Below are positions 1 to 12,059 of a DNA stretch of 64,000 nucleotides, in pieces. Source of the DNA: Timema cristinae (lineage: Eukaryota > Arthropoda > Insecta > Phasmatodea > Timematidae). The notes below the pieces were generated by a model that had not been told where the DNA came from, searched no databases, and saw only the letters and a program-made list of their open reading frames with translations. The position numbers were made by a program, and so were the translations under genes. Position 1 is the stretch's first letter. Each line of letters opens with the position of its first letter. The DNA is taken from contig JBCFYV010011135.1 of assembly GCA_039000515.1 (NCBI GenBank), forward strand, positions 23,895,235 through 23,959,234. The letters run 5' to 3'.

Positions 1-359
1 GTCCAAGCCCTTCTTTTTACCATATAAGTTGACTCTTAGAATGGCCAGTGACTGCTATATTTTTTATCCGATCATTACATTTAAAATCACTTTTGAGTAG
101 GTAATTCCGAGCCCTTCCTCTTATATAAAAGAGTTTTATACACAAAAATTGATACTTTTGGTGCTAAATTGATTGTTTTTAGGTTTACCTGGCAATTTTG
201 TAGTATTGAAGTGCAAGATACATTGTTTGAATTTTTTTTTTAAATTATCTGATTGGTCCATATAAACTTGTTTTATGTAAGTAATTCCAAGCCTTTCCTT
301 TTTCCATATTGGTTAACTATAGAAGAGCCAGTGACAGCTATATTTTTTTATTTATATCC
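1..359. repeat. Degenerate direct repeats, about 284 bp apart
   Basis: The segment at 1-70 recurs at about 282-350. Both contain CCAAGCC, a T-rich run, and GCCAGTGAC(T/A)GCTATATTTTTT. A shorter piece (AATTCCGAGCCCTTCCTCTT) lies at 105-124. No coding potential is seen. This looks like an old tandem or dispersed repeat cut by the window edge. Confidence 0.4.
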
Positions 360-379
360 TTACAGGAAGATTCCTACAA

Positions 380-640
380 ACAATTTTTGTGACTAAGCCT
401 AATAGCCTGAGTTTTAAATGATTTATAAAAAAAATCGTTTATAAAACAATTATTTTAAGATAAAAAAATATTTTCTAACACTGTAGGATTATTTTAAGAA
501 TTATTTAATAATATATGGTTTTTGTTTCAACGTAATATCTTTAAAATTTACTGAATATAACATTCATTCATTAAAATTTAAAATCCTATCGTCACCTGCC
601 ATGACGTCATAGGTAAGCTACGTCCTTAATAAAAATTTGT
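380..640 (+). repeat. Dispersed repeat family Z, copy 1
   Basis: It shares ordered blocks with 28290-28560 (+) and 42835-43075 (-): ATAGCCTGAG, TAGGA(T/C)TATTTT, GTTTCAACGT(A/T)ATATCTTTAAAA, and a 3' part TGACGTCANAGGTA(A/G)GCTA(C/A)GTCCTTAATA. This copy carries the palindrome TGACGTCA at 602-609. No terminal repeats or coding region were recognised, so the class is unknown. Confidence 0.6.
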
Positions 641-1080
641 TGAAATTAAATAATATGTTATAATAGTAATGTAATTTATTAATTTTAAAATACGTACATT
701 TTTGTATTGAAATACTTTACTATACTATGAAATATTCAAAGTTATATGAATAGATAAAAAAAATATTTTTAAACATAAAACAATATTAATAAATATTTTA
801 ACTTTTATTTGGAATCGGTTCATTTAATATATTCGTTTCTACTTCACACACCCCTTTAACATTTATAATTGTATTTAACAGATCCTGTTTATTTCAGCTA
901 TCTGATCAATTATTGGAAATAATTAGTATGGTAATTTAATGTAAATAAACACTAAAACCAACCATAATCCATAGGCAAATACCAATAAATCCTAAATAGG
1001 TGGGTTTTTATTTGGTTTTTTATTTACATGGACATAAACAAATTGTTATATTAACACACATGATAGATTCTTCACTGATT
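641..1080. other. A+T-rich DNA, nothing recognised
   Basis: Low-complexity A+T-rich sequence with no ORF of note, no repeat shared with the rest of the window that I could see, and no RNA-like fold. Confidence 0.6.
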
Positions 1081-1229
1081 TTTGACCATCCCTCCACGCA
1101 AATTCGGGTTCACTTCCTCTAAATTCAACCTTCCCAATTCCTAAACTATTAGCGTAATTAGTACTTAAGCGTACATCCTGGATGGGCATTAAGACGTGGT
1201 GCTAATATTATTATTATTATTTTTATTAT
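1081..1229 (+). mobile_element. SINE-B, 5'-truncated 3' half
   Basis: It starts inside the SINE-B body (CCTCCACGCAAATTCGGGTT) and runs through the family 3' tail to GACGTGGTGCTAA and (TTA)n. The tRNA head is missing, as expected for incomplete reverse transcription. The tail hairpin is damaged (CATCCTGGATGGGC). It lies tail-to-tail with the next SINE. Confidence 0.8.
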
Positions 1230-1240
1230 TATTATTAGCA

Positions 1241-1497
1241 CCACGTCTTACTACCCGTTCGGGCTATACGCACTTACGCTAATGTGTAATGGTAGGGTGA
1301 TTGTGAGATGGAGGACCTACAGTTTAACGTGGAATCCGAACCACGGTGGAGGCCTGGCATTCCCCACATTCACAAAATGTCTTGTCAGAGGTGAAGGAAG
1401 GGTTCGGTAAACAGATACATTTGTGCCGGGATCGAGGATTGAACCCCGAACCCCAGCACAGAAGTCCGACACCTTACCCCTAGACCGCCAGGTCACC
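1241..1497 (-). mobile_element. SINE-A, full length
   Basis: Reverse-strand copy. The + strand begins AGCACCACGTCTTACTACCC (complement of the shared tail) and ends CCGCCAGGTCACC (complement of the head). Pol III-type boxes are recognisable on the minus strand: box A TGGCGGTCTAGGGG and a box B like GGTTCAATCC. A (TTA)n stretch separates it from the opposing SINE-B, so the two tails form an inverted repeat. Confidence 0.88.
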
Positions 1498-1808
1498 TAT
1501 TGCTAATAATAATAATAAACACATAATCCCATACCAGTGTTTTAGTTAACTTTCTATCCTTAAGGAGACCTTCAGCAAAACGTCAGCTCAACATTCAACC
1601 CACGATGAGACAACTCAATCCGATTCCTCACCTGTAAACCAACCTCTTTCGAACCCATTTACACATTATCATCTCATCAACGTCTTGGTTTATCAAGGGC
1701 TATTGCTTCTTCAGGTTTCCCAACTAAATTGTTGTGTACAAGCATCTAGACTATCCTCGATATGTTTTAAGATATATTTAAACCATGGAGCACCGCATTG
1801 TGAAACTA
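1498..1808. other. No feature recognised
   Basis: Starts with a short (TAA)n next to the SINE, then unique-looking sequence of more even base composition. No convincing ORF, repeat or RNA signal. Confidence 0.5.
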
Positions 1809-1908
1809 CCCGCTTCAATGGCCGAATGGTCTAAGGTGTCACTCTCGTGTTACAATGACATGCTAAAAACGTGGAGATTGGAGTTCGAACTCCGGTCTAT
1901 TACTGGAT
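1809..1908 (+). mobile_element. SINE-C head fragment
   Basis: A tRNA-Ser/Leu-like promoter: CGCTTCAATGGCCGAATGGTCTAAGGTGTCAC is split here as box A TGGCCGAATGGTCTAAGG, and box B is GAGTTCGAACTC. The SINE body is absent; it is followed at once by an oppositely oriented SINE-C. This is the family reference for the head. Confidence 0.65.
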
Positions 1909-2123
1909 TTATCTTACATGCTTATGTATTAATTACACTAAAAGTTTAGGGAACAGAAAGGATTAATTTAGAGGAAATGCACCCGCATTTGCGGGAAAGG
2001 AGAGTGGAAAACTATTTATTAAAAACCACCCAAACGAGATCGAACCCCAATCTCTCAGTCTTCGACATTTTGGTCTACTATTAGAGTAGCACGTAAGACT
2101 ACGCGACTACCGAAGCGGGTTAG
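1909..2123 (-). mobile_element. SINE-C, reverse copy
   Basis: On the minus strand it reads ACCCGCTTCGGTAG (head), GGGGTTCGATCTCG (box B), the CCACTCTCC and CGCAAATGCGGGT body blocks, then a decayed tail. It forms a head-to-head fold-back with the preceding fragment. Confidence 0.65.
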
Positions 2124-3101
2124 AGTACTGTTAGTTGATTTTCTCAAAATTTGAGTAATTAAAAAACTACTTTGGCGATTTGGGTCTAAATAGGTATATG
2201 TAAAGTTTTTAACATTATAAATAATCATATATTATGTTTGCTTTTCTTTTTTTTAAAAAAGCATTTTATAGTAGTAGTCTATTGATGCATTAATTTTGGA
2301 AAAAGTTATAATTTTTATTTTAAATAAATTTAACGATTGTGTTCATATTAATTTGTATTTGGAGACTATTCTACATGCTAATACATATTTTTGGTTAATT
2401 TGTTTAAATAATTAATTTAATGGTATGCCGAAATTTAGAAAATTTCAAATATTTTGGAAATGGCCTTTAAGGTTGAATACATTCTGAACAACTTTGAGTA
2501 GTTTTTCATGATAAAAAATAAAATATTAGTATTTTTACAAATATTTGATTTAAGGGTGGTATTCAAATGACTTGGTTTTTATTTTTATTTGATTTTAAAA
2601 ATTTTAAAACATTAAACAAGAATGTTTCTCCGATTGAGTCGTACAACTTATTTTGTATATGTAGGTAAAAAAACAAACTGTATAATTGAATCTATATGTA
2701 TTCGTCGTGAAATGAATGCATCGTTATTTGAATAGTTTCGAAGCAAAGTGTAAAAAGGTAACGGAAAAAAATTAATTTGGTACCTTCAATTTTATTATTT
2801 AATATTGCACATGAAAGCTATATGGCTGACAATATGGTTTTGAAATGGAATACAAAAACCAGTTTCCTCTCTCTCTTAACCTTTCTCGTAAGTTTGTTTC
2901 TCAATTGGATATATTATTGTATACCGGTTTTAGGTCCCATTGTTTTCTTGTTGTCTTTTTATTCACGTTTGTTTGTATTTATGTTTATCTTTTTGCAGAT
3001 CTATTTTTTTTTATTCGATAACTTCTTATTTTTTCCTATAAAACCTTACGTTCTTCTCCACAACCATCTTATCCAGCTCCCACTTTCCATTATCCATTAG
3101 A
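2124..3101. other. A+T-rich DNA without a supported gene
   Basis: The only ORF (2777-3100, 107 codons, hydrophobic, needing a TTG start) follows from T-rich sequence and runs into the minisatellite. It has no signal peptide plus mature-domain logic and no recognisable motif. Confidence 0.55.
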
Positions 3102-3610
3102 AATATCCATAGCATATGTTCAATTATCCATCAGAGCTACCCATAGCATATGTTCAATTATCCATCAGAGCTACCCATAGCATATGTTCAATTATCCATC
3201 AGAGATATCCATATGCTATCCATCAGAGCTATCCGTGTCCTACGTTATACTAGTCATCAGAACTATCCATATCCTACGTTCAATTATCCGTCAGAACTAT
3301 CCGTGTCCTACGATAAATTTCCCATCAGAACTATCCATATCCTGTGTTTTATTATATGATAGAACTATCGGTGCCTTACGTTCTAATATCTGCCAGAACT
3401 ATCGATGCCTTGCGTTCTAATATCTGCCAGAACTATCGGTGCCTTGCGTTCTAATATCTGCCAGAACTATCGGTGCCTTGCGTTCTAATATCTGCCAGAA
3501 CTATCGATGCCTTGCGTTCTAATATCTGCCAGAACTATCGGTGCCTTGCGTTCTAATATCGGCCAGAACTATTGGTGGCTTATGTTCTATTATCACCAGA
3601 ACCATCCGCG
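3102..3610 (+). repeat. 34-bp minisatellite, two sub-arrays
   Basis: About 15 tandem units. The proximal half has diverged units containing TATCCATATCCTACGTTCAA. The distal half (about 3355-3580) is nearly homogeneous, with a 34-bp unit containing AGAACTATCGGTGCCTTGCG and TTCTAATATCTGCC. The short ORFs across it exist only because of the repeat. Confidence 0.88.
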
Positions 3611-3639
3611 CACCACGTTATATTATCAATAAGATCTGT

Positions 3640-3860
3640 GTCCCAAATCTTAATACCTTAATACCTGATGGATATGGATGAGTAAGATAGGTTTTTAGAG
3701 GAAATGTACCTGTCATTAGGTATGGGGAAAGTGGGAAATCAGTGGCAATAGTGGCCGTGTGATTCAAGACGTTAGACTCGCGTTCAATTTGGTAGCCATA
3801 AGTGGTAAGTTTGGAGGTTAAAATCCCGCAGGTAGGGTTTACCAATGCAAAAAGAATAAA
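3640..3860. repeat. Very degenerate SINE-like fold-back
   Basis: The left part resembles a reversed SINE body (AGAGGAAATGTACC, GTGGGAAA). The right part resembles a forward tRNA-like head (TGGCCGTGTGATTCAAGACG, GAGGTTAAAATCCC). The arrangement mirrors 1809-2123 but the match is weak. Confidence 0.35.
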
Positions 3861-3899
3861 AGGTAGTGCCAGATGGATAAAGACGCCTGATTGTCTGAG

Positions 3900-4055
3900 C
3901 TTGTGACGTCACTCACTATAAAACCGTATAACATACACAGATTTATATAGAAAACAAACTTCAGTAGCCCCATGGTTTCTTTGGTGCTGACTGACAGTTC
4001 ACCGCTGACTGCTGACAGCTTTGAAAAGTAACTAGACCAAATTATGTATCCCTAC
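3900..4055 (+). promoter_or_regulatory. CRE/TATA core-promoter-like segment upstream of a repeated peptide motif
   Basis: A TGACGTCA palindrome (3904-3911) is followed by CTATAAAA (about 3916-3923) and, about 35-45 bp on, possible initiators (ACACAG, TTCAGT). Further on, a short reading frame would encode MVSLVLTDSSPLTADSFEK before a stop. I recall very similar strings in stick-insect gene predictions, so this is probably a transposon-derived module rather than a host promoter. Confidence 0.3.
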
Positions 4056-6890
4056 GCGGAACCATATGATCTGCAAAAACACGTTTTTAGCAGCTGTCAC
4101 TTATGACAGTCAATTTTTTGTCCATACAAGATACCTTTATGACTGTTTTGTTTATTGTTGACCTTGATATGTTGATGGCCTAGTATTAATTATAATTTTT
4201 TCTAGAATATATTTTTTTTTAATTTAGCATTTAATCCCATGTTAGTTTTTATTATCATAAATACATAATTATGATAATTTTTTTTATTTTAAAAATATTT
4301 TTTTGTTAATAGTATTATTAACAACATTATAAATGTGAAAAATCTGAATGTGAAGTATTACACATAGGAAATAAAAGCACTATCATAAACCTTTTTATAA
4401 CATATTATAAACATTCTAAAGTAGTTAAAGGTAAGGAGTGGTAATTAAGTTAAGACTTAGATATAAAACTCAGGACTAGCTATAATAAAATATATAGATT
4501 TTCAATAGAATAAATTAAATAGTTTTTAAAATTGGTATATGAATTAAGTGACTTTTAATATACAAAGGATTGATAATATTTTGCTTTTAATGAGATACAA
4601 AAGTCATATTTAAAATTTTTCAATAAAGTGTTACAACATCATCAACTGACTTAAAACATGGGTTTACTACAAGTCTAAAATACACATATATCATATTAAA
4701 ATGTATTTAACAAACTTGGATACAATTAAATTAAGGACAAAAACAAAGTTTAAAGATTAACAGTTATGTAAATTAGGTAATAAAATGAATTAGTGGGTTA
4801 GAATTTTCCAATTAAGTTTAATAAAGTAATGAAAATATTCTTGTTACAACGTTTTTGAAGAATATGATAATTTTGATTTTAAGGTTATGTCTAAAATCCA
4901 AGCCTTATCTTGGTTCAGTCCCATTACTCCTTGTGATAATCAGCCATTAGAATGATGCTGATATATATTCTTCCTACAAGTTTTGGTATAAAAATACCAT
5001 AATCATGGACACCGTAAGATGAAATTAAAGAACCATGAAGAAAACTTGAGAACTATGTTGTACGAAAGTCTTTGATAGATTACTGTTATATTTATGAATT
5101 TGTAAAAGATAATTAATAAACTAACAAACTTACCAACGTCACTGTGTGGTGCAGGAGCCTCTCCTAATTAATAAAACAATCTATTTTAGATTCACTCCTC
5201 TTAAACAGTTATACAAAGTCTTTAATAAAAATAAAATAACTTATAACTTGAATCTTATTTAATCAACACTGGAGAAAGACTCGCAAATATTTTTTATAAC
5301 ACTTAATAGATTTGTTTGGAATACTATAAAAATCCTAAAACTTGAAGTCTAGGCTAGAGGGCAAAACAACACTATCTTGGTGTTAAAAGATTTATTTAAT
5401 AGTCTTGATACACTTAAATTTTCGAATAATGTATATCGATCACTGATAAACATTCGCTATTTTTTTAATCACACGCTTTAATGTTATATTAGATAAACAA
5501 TTATTCTAAGATCACTAAAAGAAAGTTTATTTTTTAAGTATAATACGCTCACAAACCTAAATAATATTCACAAAAGAAAATTGAGATTACTAAGTAGCCG
5601 AAATAATATTCAAAAAAAGACACTGTATTATTCAAATGTGTAATATAATTACAAACAGTAGCATAAATACGCCCAAATAAAATAGTTGTACTCAACTATG
5701 GAATATTTTGATCACTTTTAGTTGTTGACTAGCGCACGTGGTTTTATTAACTGAATTTTATACGATAATACACTGTTAAAATATCTATTTAAAACTGTTA
5801 GATTTTGGTTATAAGAATAATGGTTTGGTTGGTTGTTTAGTTTTGAATTTTTCTTTTGCTGTTCAATTCAAATTAATTAATAAACCAAGAGAACGTTAAA
5901 AATGTATTATATGCTGAAAACAAATATTGCCACTGGATAGAAGCTATGCTTCCGGTTGGAGAGGAACGTAGAGGAACTTGTTTCAGGTTGGACGGTTAGT
6001 TTAAAATATCAATAACTGAATATAATATCATTAAATGTAAAATTTCACGCTCTATTTAACCTGTAATGGCCACAATAGTTAAAATAAAAACTTTAATGAA
6101 TTTACTAGAATATTTTTTATTAAATTTGACTAAGGAAAATAAAATTATACTGTAATCCTTGAAGTATAGTTAAAAGTGATTGATAATATTTTTAGTGATA
6201 TTAATAATAATAATTAGCAAATAATAATTATTTCCAAATATGTTGACAAAAGCTACTTTCAGACAATGTTGGCATTACTGATAGCATCTGCTAGCTCTCA
6301 TGTAAAACCAAAGAATAAATAAGTTTACTGTAATTTGTTAAATATCAGGTCATAAAAAGTGGAGCGTAAACAATTAGACGATATATTCTGAGGAAAGTGA
6401 TAGATATCGTGATAAGGTTTGTCTGACGTCCGGTGGAACTCACCCAAGTTACATTATCTCCAAAAAATTAAAAAATTTAGTTTGTAGTTCGCTTTTATTT
6501 AGCTAAGGAATATTTTATTTCCATTTAAAGTGTTAATTTTCAGGTTATTAATCGTCTAATTGTTTCTGCCCCACCCTGTATTTTGAAACTTTAAATAATA
6601 AATAAACCTTTAATATCCACACCTATGACAATTACTAACATCAAAACTGTATTTTTTTTAATGTCCGTTTGGTGTTATTTGTATTTTAACGATTTCGTTC
6701 TGGGTGACGTAAGCAATTACATGAGAAAATTCCTCCTAAATTGGGGCTTACCACTTGGTATATAATTTCCCTTTTTTGTATATGGTTACATTTTCTTTTT
6801 TGCCTCTTAGGTTAATTAAATCGTTAATAATCCTTTATGCATAATGTACTCACTAAGAAAAAAGTGATGTAATTAAATATATGTAAAAAA
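4056..6890. other. Long A+T-rich stretch, no gene supported
   Basis: Nearly 3 kb with stop codons in all frames. A block near 4380-4480 (CATTCTAAA ... AGTTAAGACTTAGA) weakly resembles 57820-57900. The block at 4895-4960 (ATCCAAGCCTTATCTTGG) recalls the repeat at the left edge. Otherwise nothing is recognisable. Confidence 0.5.
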
Positions 6891-6897
6891 AAATCTG

Positions 6898-7556
6898 CCC
6901 CCCCCCAAATACACCCCCTTTCATAACGTAAGAGGAACATGAGAGAGAGTGGGGGGGGGAGGGGAGGAGAGGAAAGTAGATCATCTTCAAAGACTTTTAA
7001 GTCATAATTCTATTCTGAGCGATACGAGCTTTTGATAGAAGGGATAATCGAATTTTGAGCTTTTTTACTCTCTCTTCCAATCGGGTTTTGAACGGAAACT
7101 TTGGGACATGGGAACGTACGCGTATGTCTCTGTACTTAGCACGTTTGTGTTCGTTTTTGGAAGTGGTTTCAAAATAAGAGAGGCTCTGAGTCTACTCTAC
7201 TCTACTCTACTCTAGTAGATTACATAGCGACGTTTGAAGAAACCTCAAGATTCTCCGAGCTTTACTTACATTCCCTTAAGTACTTTGCCTGGATTAGCTC
7301 AGTCTCTACCTTAATGTATTAGAAACTTTGGGAGAGTGTGAGTATGTGTGTGTGTGTGGGGGGGGGGGGGGGTTGTGAGTTGTTTTTTATGAGTGTGTGT
7401 GGGTGGGAGAGAGAGGGTTAGCAAGAGCAGACGTTGAGATCGTTCCATTTGAAACGTTTCTGTACTTTTGAAGTTCCTTAAAGATGCTCGCAAAGCCTTG
7501 ATCCTTCTAAGAAAATAGTTGTTTTTATAGATCAGTATATATATATATATATATAT
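6898..7556. repeat. Cluster of homopolymer G/C runs and microsatellites
   Basis: C9 (6898), G9 in a purine run GAGAGAGAGTGGGGGGGGG (6951), (TCTAC)n at 7190-7214, (TG)n followed by G15 (7344-7372), GA-rich DNA at 7402-7416, and (AT)n at 7533-7556. The 105-codon reverse ORF over this region is just the translation of simple repeats. Confidence 0.8.
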
Positions 7557-7639
7557 TACTGTTTCATAAAAAAAAGATAAATTATTATAATCTGAAAAAT
7601 TTTCAACCTGGAAATTATAATAAATCATTACGTATTATG

Positions 7640-9780
7640 TGACCCCAAGCTTCCCCTCACCCCCTCCCTTTTCCCAAATTGATGGTTTGATGTGATTTTT
7701 TTAAATGCTGTTTTATATAAATATAACATTTTTCTATCGTGAAAAATTTTCATTCTTGTGTTAAGGGTCGTCTCCCCCTCTCTGCTTCACACCATTCAAA
7801 AAAGGTTCGAATCCTTGTTCTTACACAATATTTATAAGCCTACCCGGCTGGTGCCAGGGAAGAATCATCCGGGTTTATTCTCGGGCTTCTGGGTACCTGA
7901 ACTGGCTATGATTAAAAGGAGGGCTTTTCTGTCAATTCTAAGACATCTGCCTCGACAGTAACATTTTCAAAACCATGAATAACAATGCACACTGTACTGT
8001 TAAATTAACCATATTTATGTTACCATCTTTAGTAGAGGTGGCTATAAAGTATAATACACAAATATTCCTTCTTAAGAACTAACATATTCATAAATAATGA
8101 ACGTTTAAATAACACATAAAAAATAGTTATGATAAAAAAACTTTAAAATGTCCTTTTGATCGGTCTTACAGTATTTACTGTGTATATAGGCTCATGGACC
8201 GTAGATTCGAAGTGTCTGTTATTCAAACGGCTCTAGCCAACAATGTATTAGAAAGTTAGTTTCCAGACACAATGCCAGTGTTCCTGTCGTGACAAGCGGA
8301 GAACTTCCTCCAAAATCAAAGGGTCCTGTGCCATGGTTGAAGGAAAAAACTGAGTAGAGATTACTTTCCAACCCGTTAGTTAAGTGAAGTTGAGGTGGTC
8401 GGCTACCAAATGTTGTTAGTTCACCACGTGGCACTTCTCTTTATCCCTTGTTGTTTTATAGGGACTAGGAAAAAAAATGAGGTTTCCCTCATTTTCTCAA
8501 ACTGGAGCACTAACACAGTTGAACTTGTGTATTGAGGACTAGACAAATTTTCCTCTTTAGACACATTGTCTTTCACCTCTCTGCTCACCAGTCCCCTGAA
8601 ACAAAAAAAAAAATATATTCATTTCCAGTATAGCTCACTTCCTGAAACTATCCACAAAAAAAAAAAAAAATCCTTAACACCATTGATTATTATCCTTAAA
8701 TATCTAACAAAGTAAATAGAGTACATTTTAAAAGATCGGGCATTTAAGATAAAAATAATCCTAACCTTTATAATATATTATAACAATTACCTTTAAACAC
8801 ATACTGATAATAAAACCAAATTACAATTTAAAGAAACACAGAAAAATACCGCAACACTTTGGCAAGCCTGAAATTATATAGAGTGAAACGGCAGTAAAAG
8901 GTCTAGAATGGGGGGGGGGGGGGGGCGAAGAAAACCCACCAAAGAAACCAGCTCATGCCATCTATGAGCTAAGTATGAAATTAACAGCACGGGCCCCAAA
9001 ATAATAATGGTGGCCACGTGTTAGGCCACACCCAAAATCAGATATCACTTGAGATTATGAAGAATTTTACGAATTATTTTCCTCCAAACACTACCTCTCT
9101 CTCAACCAAAGAAAATATTTACGTCTGTCTCTGGACCTAGATTCAAAATGGATTTGATGGATTTTCCTCAAATTTTATATTTAGGAGTTATATATTGATA
9201 TTGCTAGGTTTTTTTAAACTATTATTTTTATTATAAACCTTAGATTAAGGTGTGTTTACCGATGAGTGATTTTTAAAGTTCTGAACTTTTTAAAAATTAC
9301 CTAAACGATTTTGTTCAAAATTAATATCTGGAAATTATTTTACATGGTAATAAATAGTTTGTTTATTTATATGATAAAATTAATTTAAAGTTGGTTAAAT
9401 TATGACATTTGAAAAAAATTTACAATTACTAAAAATGCCATTAAGATTTAGTTTAAAATGTATATCTTGAAAGAATTTTTCATGATAAATAAGATTTTAC
9501 AAATAAAATACGATTTGGTTGTCCACATAAAACTGATTTTTGAAAATTTGAAATAAAAAAATATATATAATTTTTTCTACCATTTATATTATATAGAGTA
9601 TGTATTTGGATAAACAAAATGATTTTTTTTTTCAGAGGAGAAGTTACTTTAGGGCATTTTAATGAAAAACTATTTTTGAAAATTTTGTTCCAAACTTTAA
9701 AACACAATATGAGAAAGTTTGTACAATTGTGTCACACCATTTGTTCTTTATATTTCAAATAGATAAACATATAATATCAT
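7640..9780. other. Anonymous DNA with homopolymer runs
   Basis: A possible box-B-like AAGGTTCGAATCCTTG occurs at 7803-7818 without a convincing box A, so I do not call a SINE. G16 lies at 8910-8925, and A-runs at 8601 and 8657. The ORFs at 7758-7961 and 8219-8434 have no recognisable features. Confidence 0.45.
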
Positions 9781-9794
9781 ATGGCTTAAAGCTT

Positions 9795-10015
9795 TACTCT
9801 GACAATGGACTAAACTTGCTGATCACTAGGAGTTGAGGGTTCATATCCCGGTCAAACGTATCGAGTTTTTTTTTTTTCTAAATAGTTTTCCAATCTCAAC
9901 CCACGCAAACGCATTTACCATTCCTTTGAATTATATTTTCTCTATCCCTAACACATAAGCATAGTGAGCAAATATGCCTATAAGTCGATAGATGTAGTAA
10001 TACGTGAGGTAAACT
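9795..10015 (+). mobile_element. SINE-C, diverged
   Basis: Box-B-like GAGGGTTCATATCCCGGTC, then body blocks TTTTCCAATCTCAACCCACGC and CGCATTTACC, with a decayed tail. The head is poorly conserved. Confidence 0.5.
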
Positions 10016-10137
10016 TTTTTTTTTAGATCACATTAGTTAATTTTTTTATTAATTTTATTAAAGATATCTATTAAAACAATAAGAGCATCTGATACCATCC
10101 TTAATAAATTAGGTATATAATTTTTTAAATCTATTTT

Positions 10138-10382
10138 TGGCACCGCGTTTTACTGCTCGTTTGGGTAATATGCATCTATACTAATAACTTTAATGTGTGA
10201 GGGATGAGAAAGGTTAAATATGGAGGACGTGTACCCACATTTGGGTGGAGGGAGGGTGGAAAGCCATCTAGGTAATACCACTCTAAGTACACCCGACCAG
10301 GATCGAACCTTTATATTCCCATAATCGGCAGTTTAGTCTTTTGTGAGAGTGACGTCTTAGACCATGTGGCCACCCAAGTGGC
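10138..10382 (-). mobile_element. SINE-C, near full length, reverse
   Basis: Starts with the complement of the shared tail (GCACCGCGTTTTACTGCTCG). It contains GGGTGGAGGGAGGGTGGAAA (complement of the CCACTCTCCCTCCACGC block) and GATCGAAC (box B), and ends GACGTCTTAGACCATGTGGCC (complement of the Ser/Leu-like head). Confidence 0.75.
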
Positions 10383-11024
10383 CTTGAAGCATATATTTTA
10401 TACTTTAATATATAATTTAACGTATAACCTGAAGTGTGTACTTTAGAACCTTGTTAATCCAAACTAATTAGGTCTGAAGATTTTTTGGACTAGTGAAAAT
10501 TTTGATTAAATTGGAGAATACGGGGATATATATTTTCACGACATTAAATTACAGTTTAATTGGTTAGGTAGAATATTATATTTTACTGATATTTAACACA
10601 TACTATGTACTGTAAAACAACTAATTTTTTTATAGTCACAGTAAAACACATTGTGTTGACCACAACATGTAAAGCATTTAAGGGTACAAGTAAAAGGAAG
10701 AAGGAACCAGTTTTACCTCAAATTGAGTTAGTGCTGCCATCTGTTAGACAATCATGAAACCTTTCTAATGTAATTTAACTTATGGTTAAAAGAGATCTCT
10801 GTCATATTTAAATTAATTAATAAAAAAAAGTGTTTCCTGGGGTTCTCGTGGGGTTTTGAGGTATAAAAGTTGTCTTGTAAAATGTGTGTGGTTAGACTTC
10901 CGACCTTTTTATCCTGTATTCTTCAATTTTATTATCAGACATCACTGTTTCTTACAATTTCTTTATTAACTTTGAACTTGTAAGCCAATAAAATATATTT
11001 CATTCGACTTAATTTTTTTCCCAT
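10383..11024. other. No feature recognised
   Basis: A+T-rich with AAGTGTTTCCTGGGGTTCTC-like unique patches. No ORF, array or shared repeat was noticed. Confidence 0.5.
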
Positions 11025-11305
11025 CCGCCTCGGTGGCGTAGTTAGCTAACGCGCTAGCTTCTTGTTGAGATAGACTGCCAAAATGGCATTATCGAGATTA
11101 TAATCTCGGACGGGTGAACTGGGGATAGTTTACCTGAATGGTTTTCCACTCTCCCTCCACGCAAATGCGGGTTCACTTCCTCTAAATTCAATCTTCCCAA
11201 TTCCTACTCCAGTAGCGTAATTATTAATTAAGCGTATAGTCCGATCAGGTAGTGAGACGTGGTGCAAGACATATAATAATAATATAATAATAATAATAAT
11301 AATAA
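11025..11305 (+). mobile_element. SINE-B, full length
   Basis: Complete head CCGCCTCGGTGGCGTAGTTA with box A TGGCGTAGTTAGCTAACGCG, then the body (CCACTCTCCCTCCACGCAAA, GGTTCACTTCCTCTAAATT) and the tail GTGAGACGTGGTGC followed by (TAA)n. Box B is mutated (GATTATAATCTC). Confidence 0.85.
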
Positions 11306-11738
11306 AAATAATTTTTTGTTTTTTTTCTCCTACGAAAAGTGTGTTCGGATTATCCGGAATTCAGGGCTACCGGGGTTTGATTAACCGGGGTTTTGTTGTA
11401 TTTAAAGCTGAATTTCCACTCTAAGGTTTGAGTCCTGACATATATTAAGTTTCAAAAACGATTTCCATTTATTTTCGCACGTCAACTCGAATGTTTCTGG
11501 GATGAAACTTTTGACACATCACATCACTGTCGTTAAAGAATAATAAAAATAATAGTTCTATTTTGTCAAAATTGAGGGAAAAGTTATTTTTTATTTATAT
11601 TAAAACCTATCTCTCTATCGCTATTCCATTATTTATATTGTCATTCTCTCTTCTGAGGTATAGCGCAACATATCGCTTAGTCAATATTAGCTAAACTTTT
11701 CGCAAAAAATGAATGCTTTGCGGGAAAGTATTATCCAT

Positions 11739-11880
11739 CCCTGCATTGACTTTAGTTAAACATTGCATCAACCATGATTATTGTTTTACGGAACAGCCTT
11801 ACCTACCCCTGCATTGACTTAAGTTAAACATTGCATGAAACACAATTGCTTTGCGGGAAAACTTAACCTACTCCCGCATC
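11739..11880 (+). repeat. 68-bp imperfect tandem repeat
   Basis: CCCTGCATTGACTT(T/A)AGTTA starts at 11739 and again at 11807. The flanking module GCTTTGCGGGAAA occurs near 11716 and again near 11849. About 2.3 copies. Short ORFs across it are not supported. Confidence 0.7.
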
Positions 11881-12059
11881 TGCGTGTGCAATATATTTCA
11901 TACAAGATTAATTATTTACAAGACATATTATCTTATCATCTTACCTGTATCAAGAAACGGGCACACTGTATATCAAAAACATGTATTTATCGTCGAGTGT
12001 GTAGAAAACATTGTTTACAGACCATTTCAATAGCTCATAAAAGCTTTCAAGTGTGAATA

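Noticed and set aside
2777..3100. 107-codon hydrophobic open frame
   Set aside because: Needs a TTG start, is T-rich throughout, and ends at a minisatellite.
7311..7628. 105-codon reverse frame
   Set aside because: Consists of translated (TG)n, G-run and (AT)n microsatellites.
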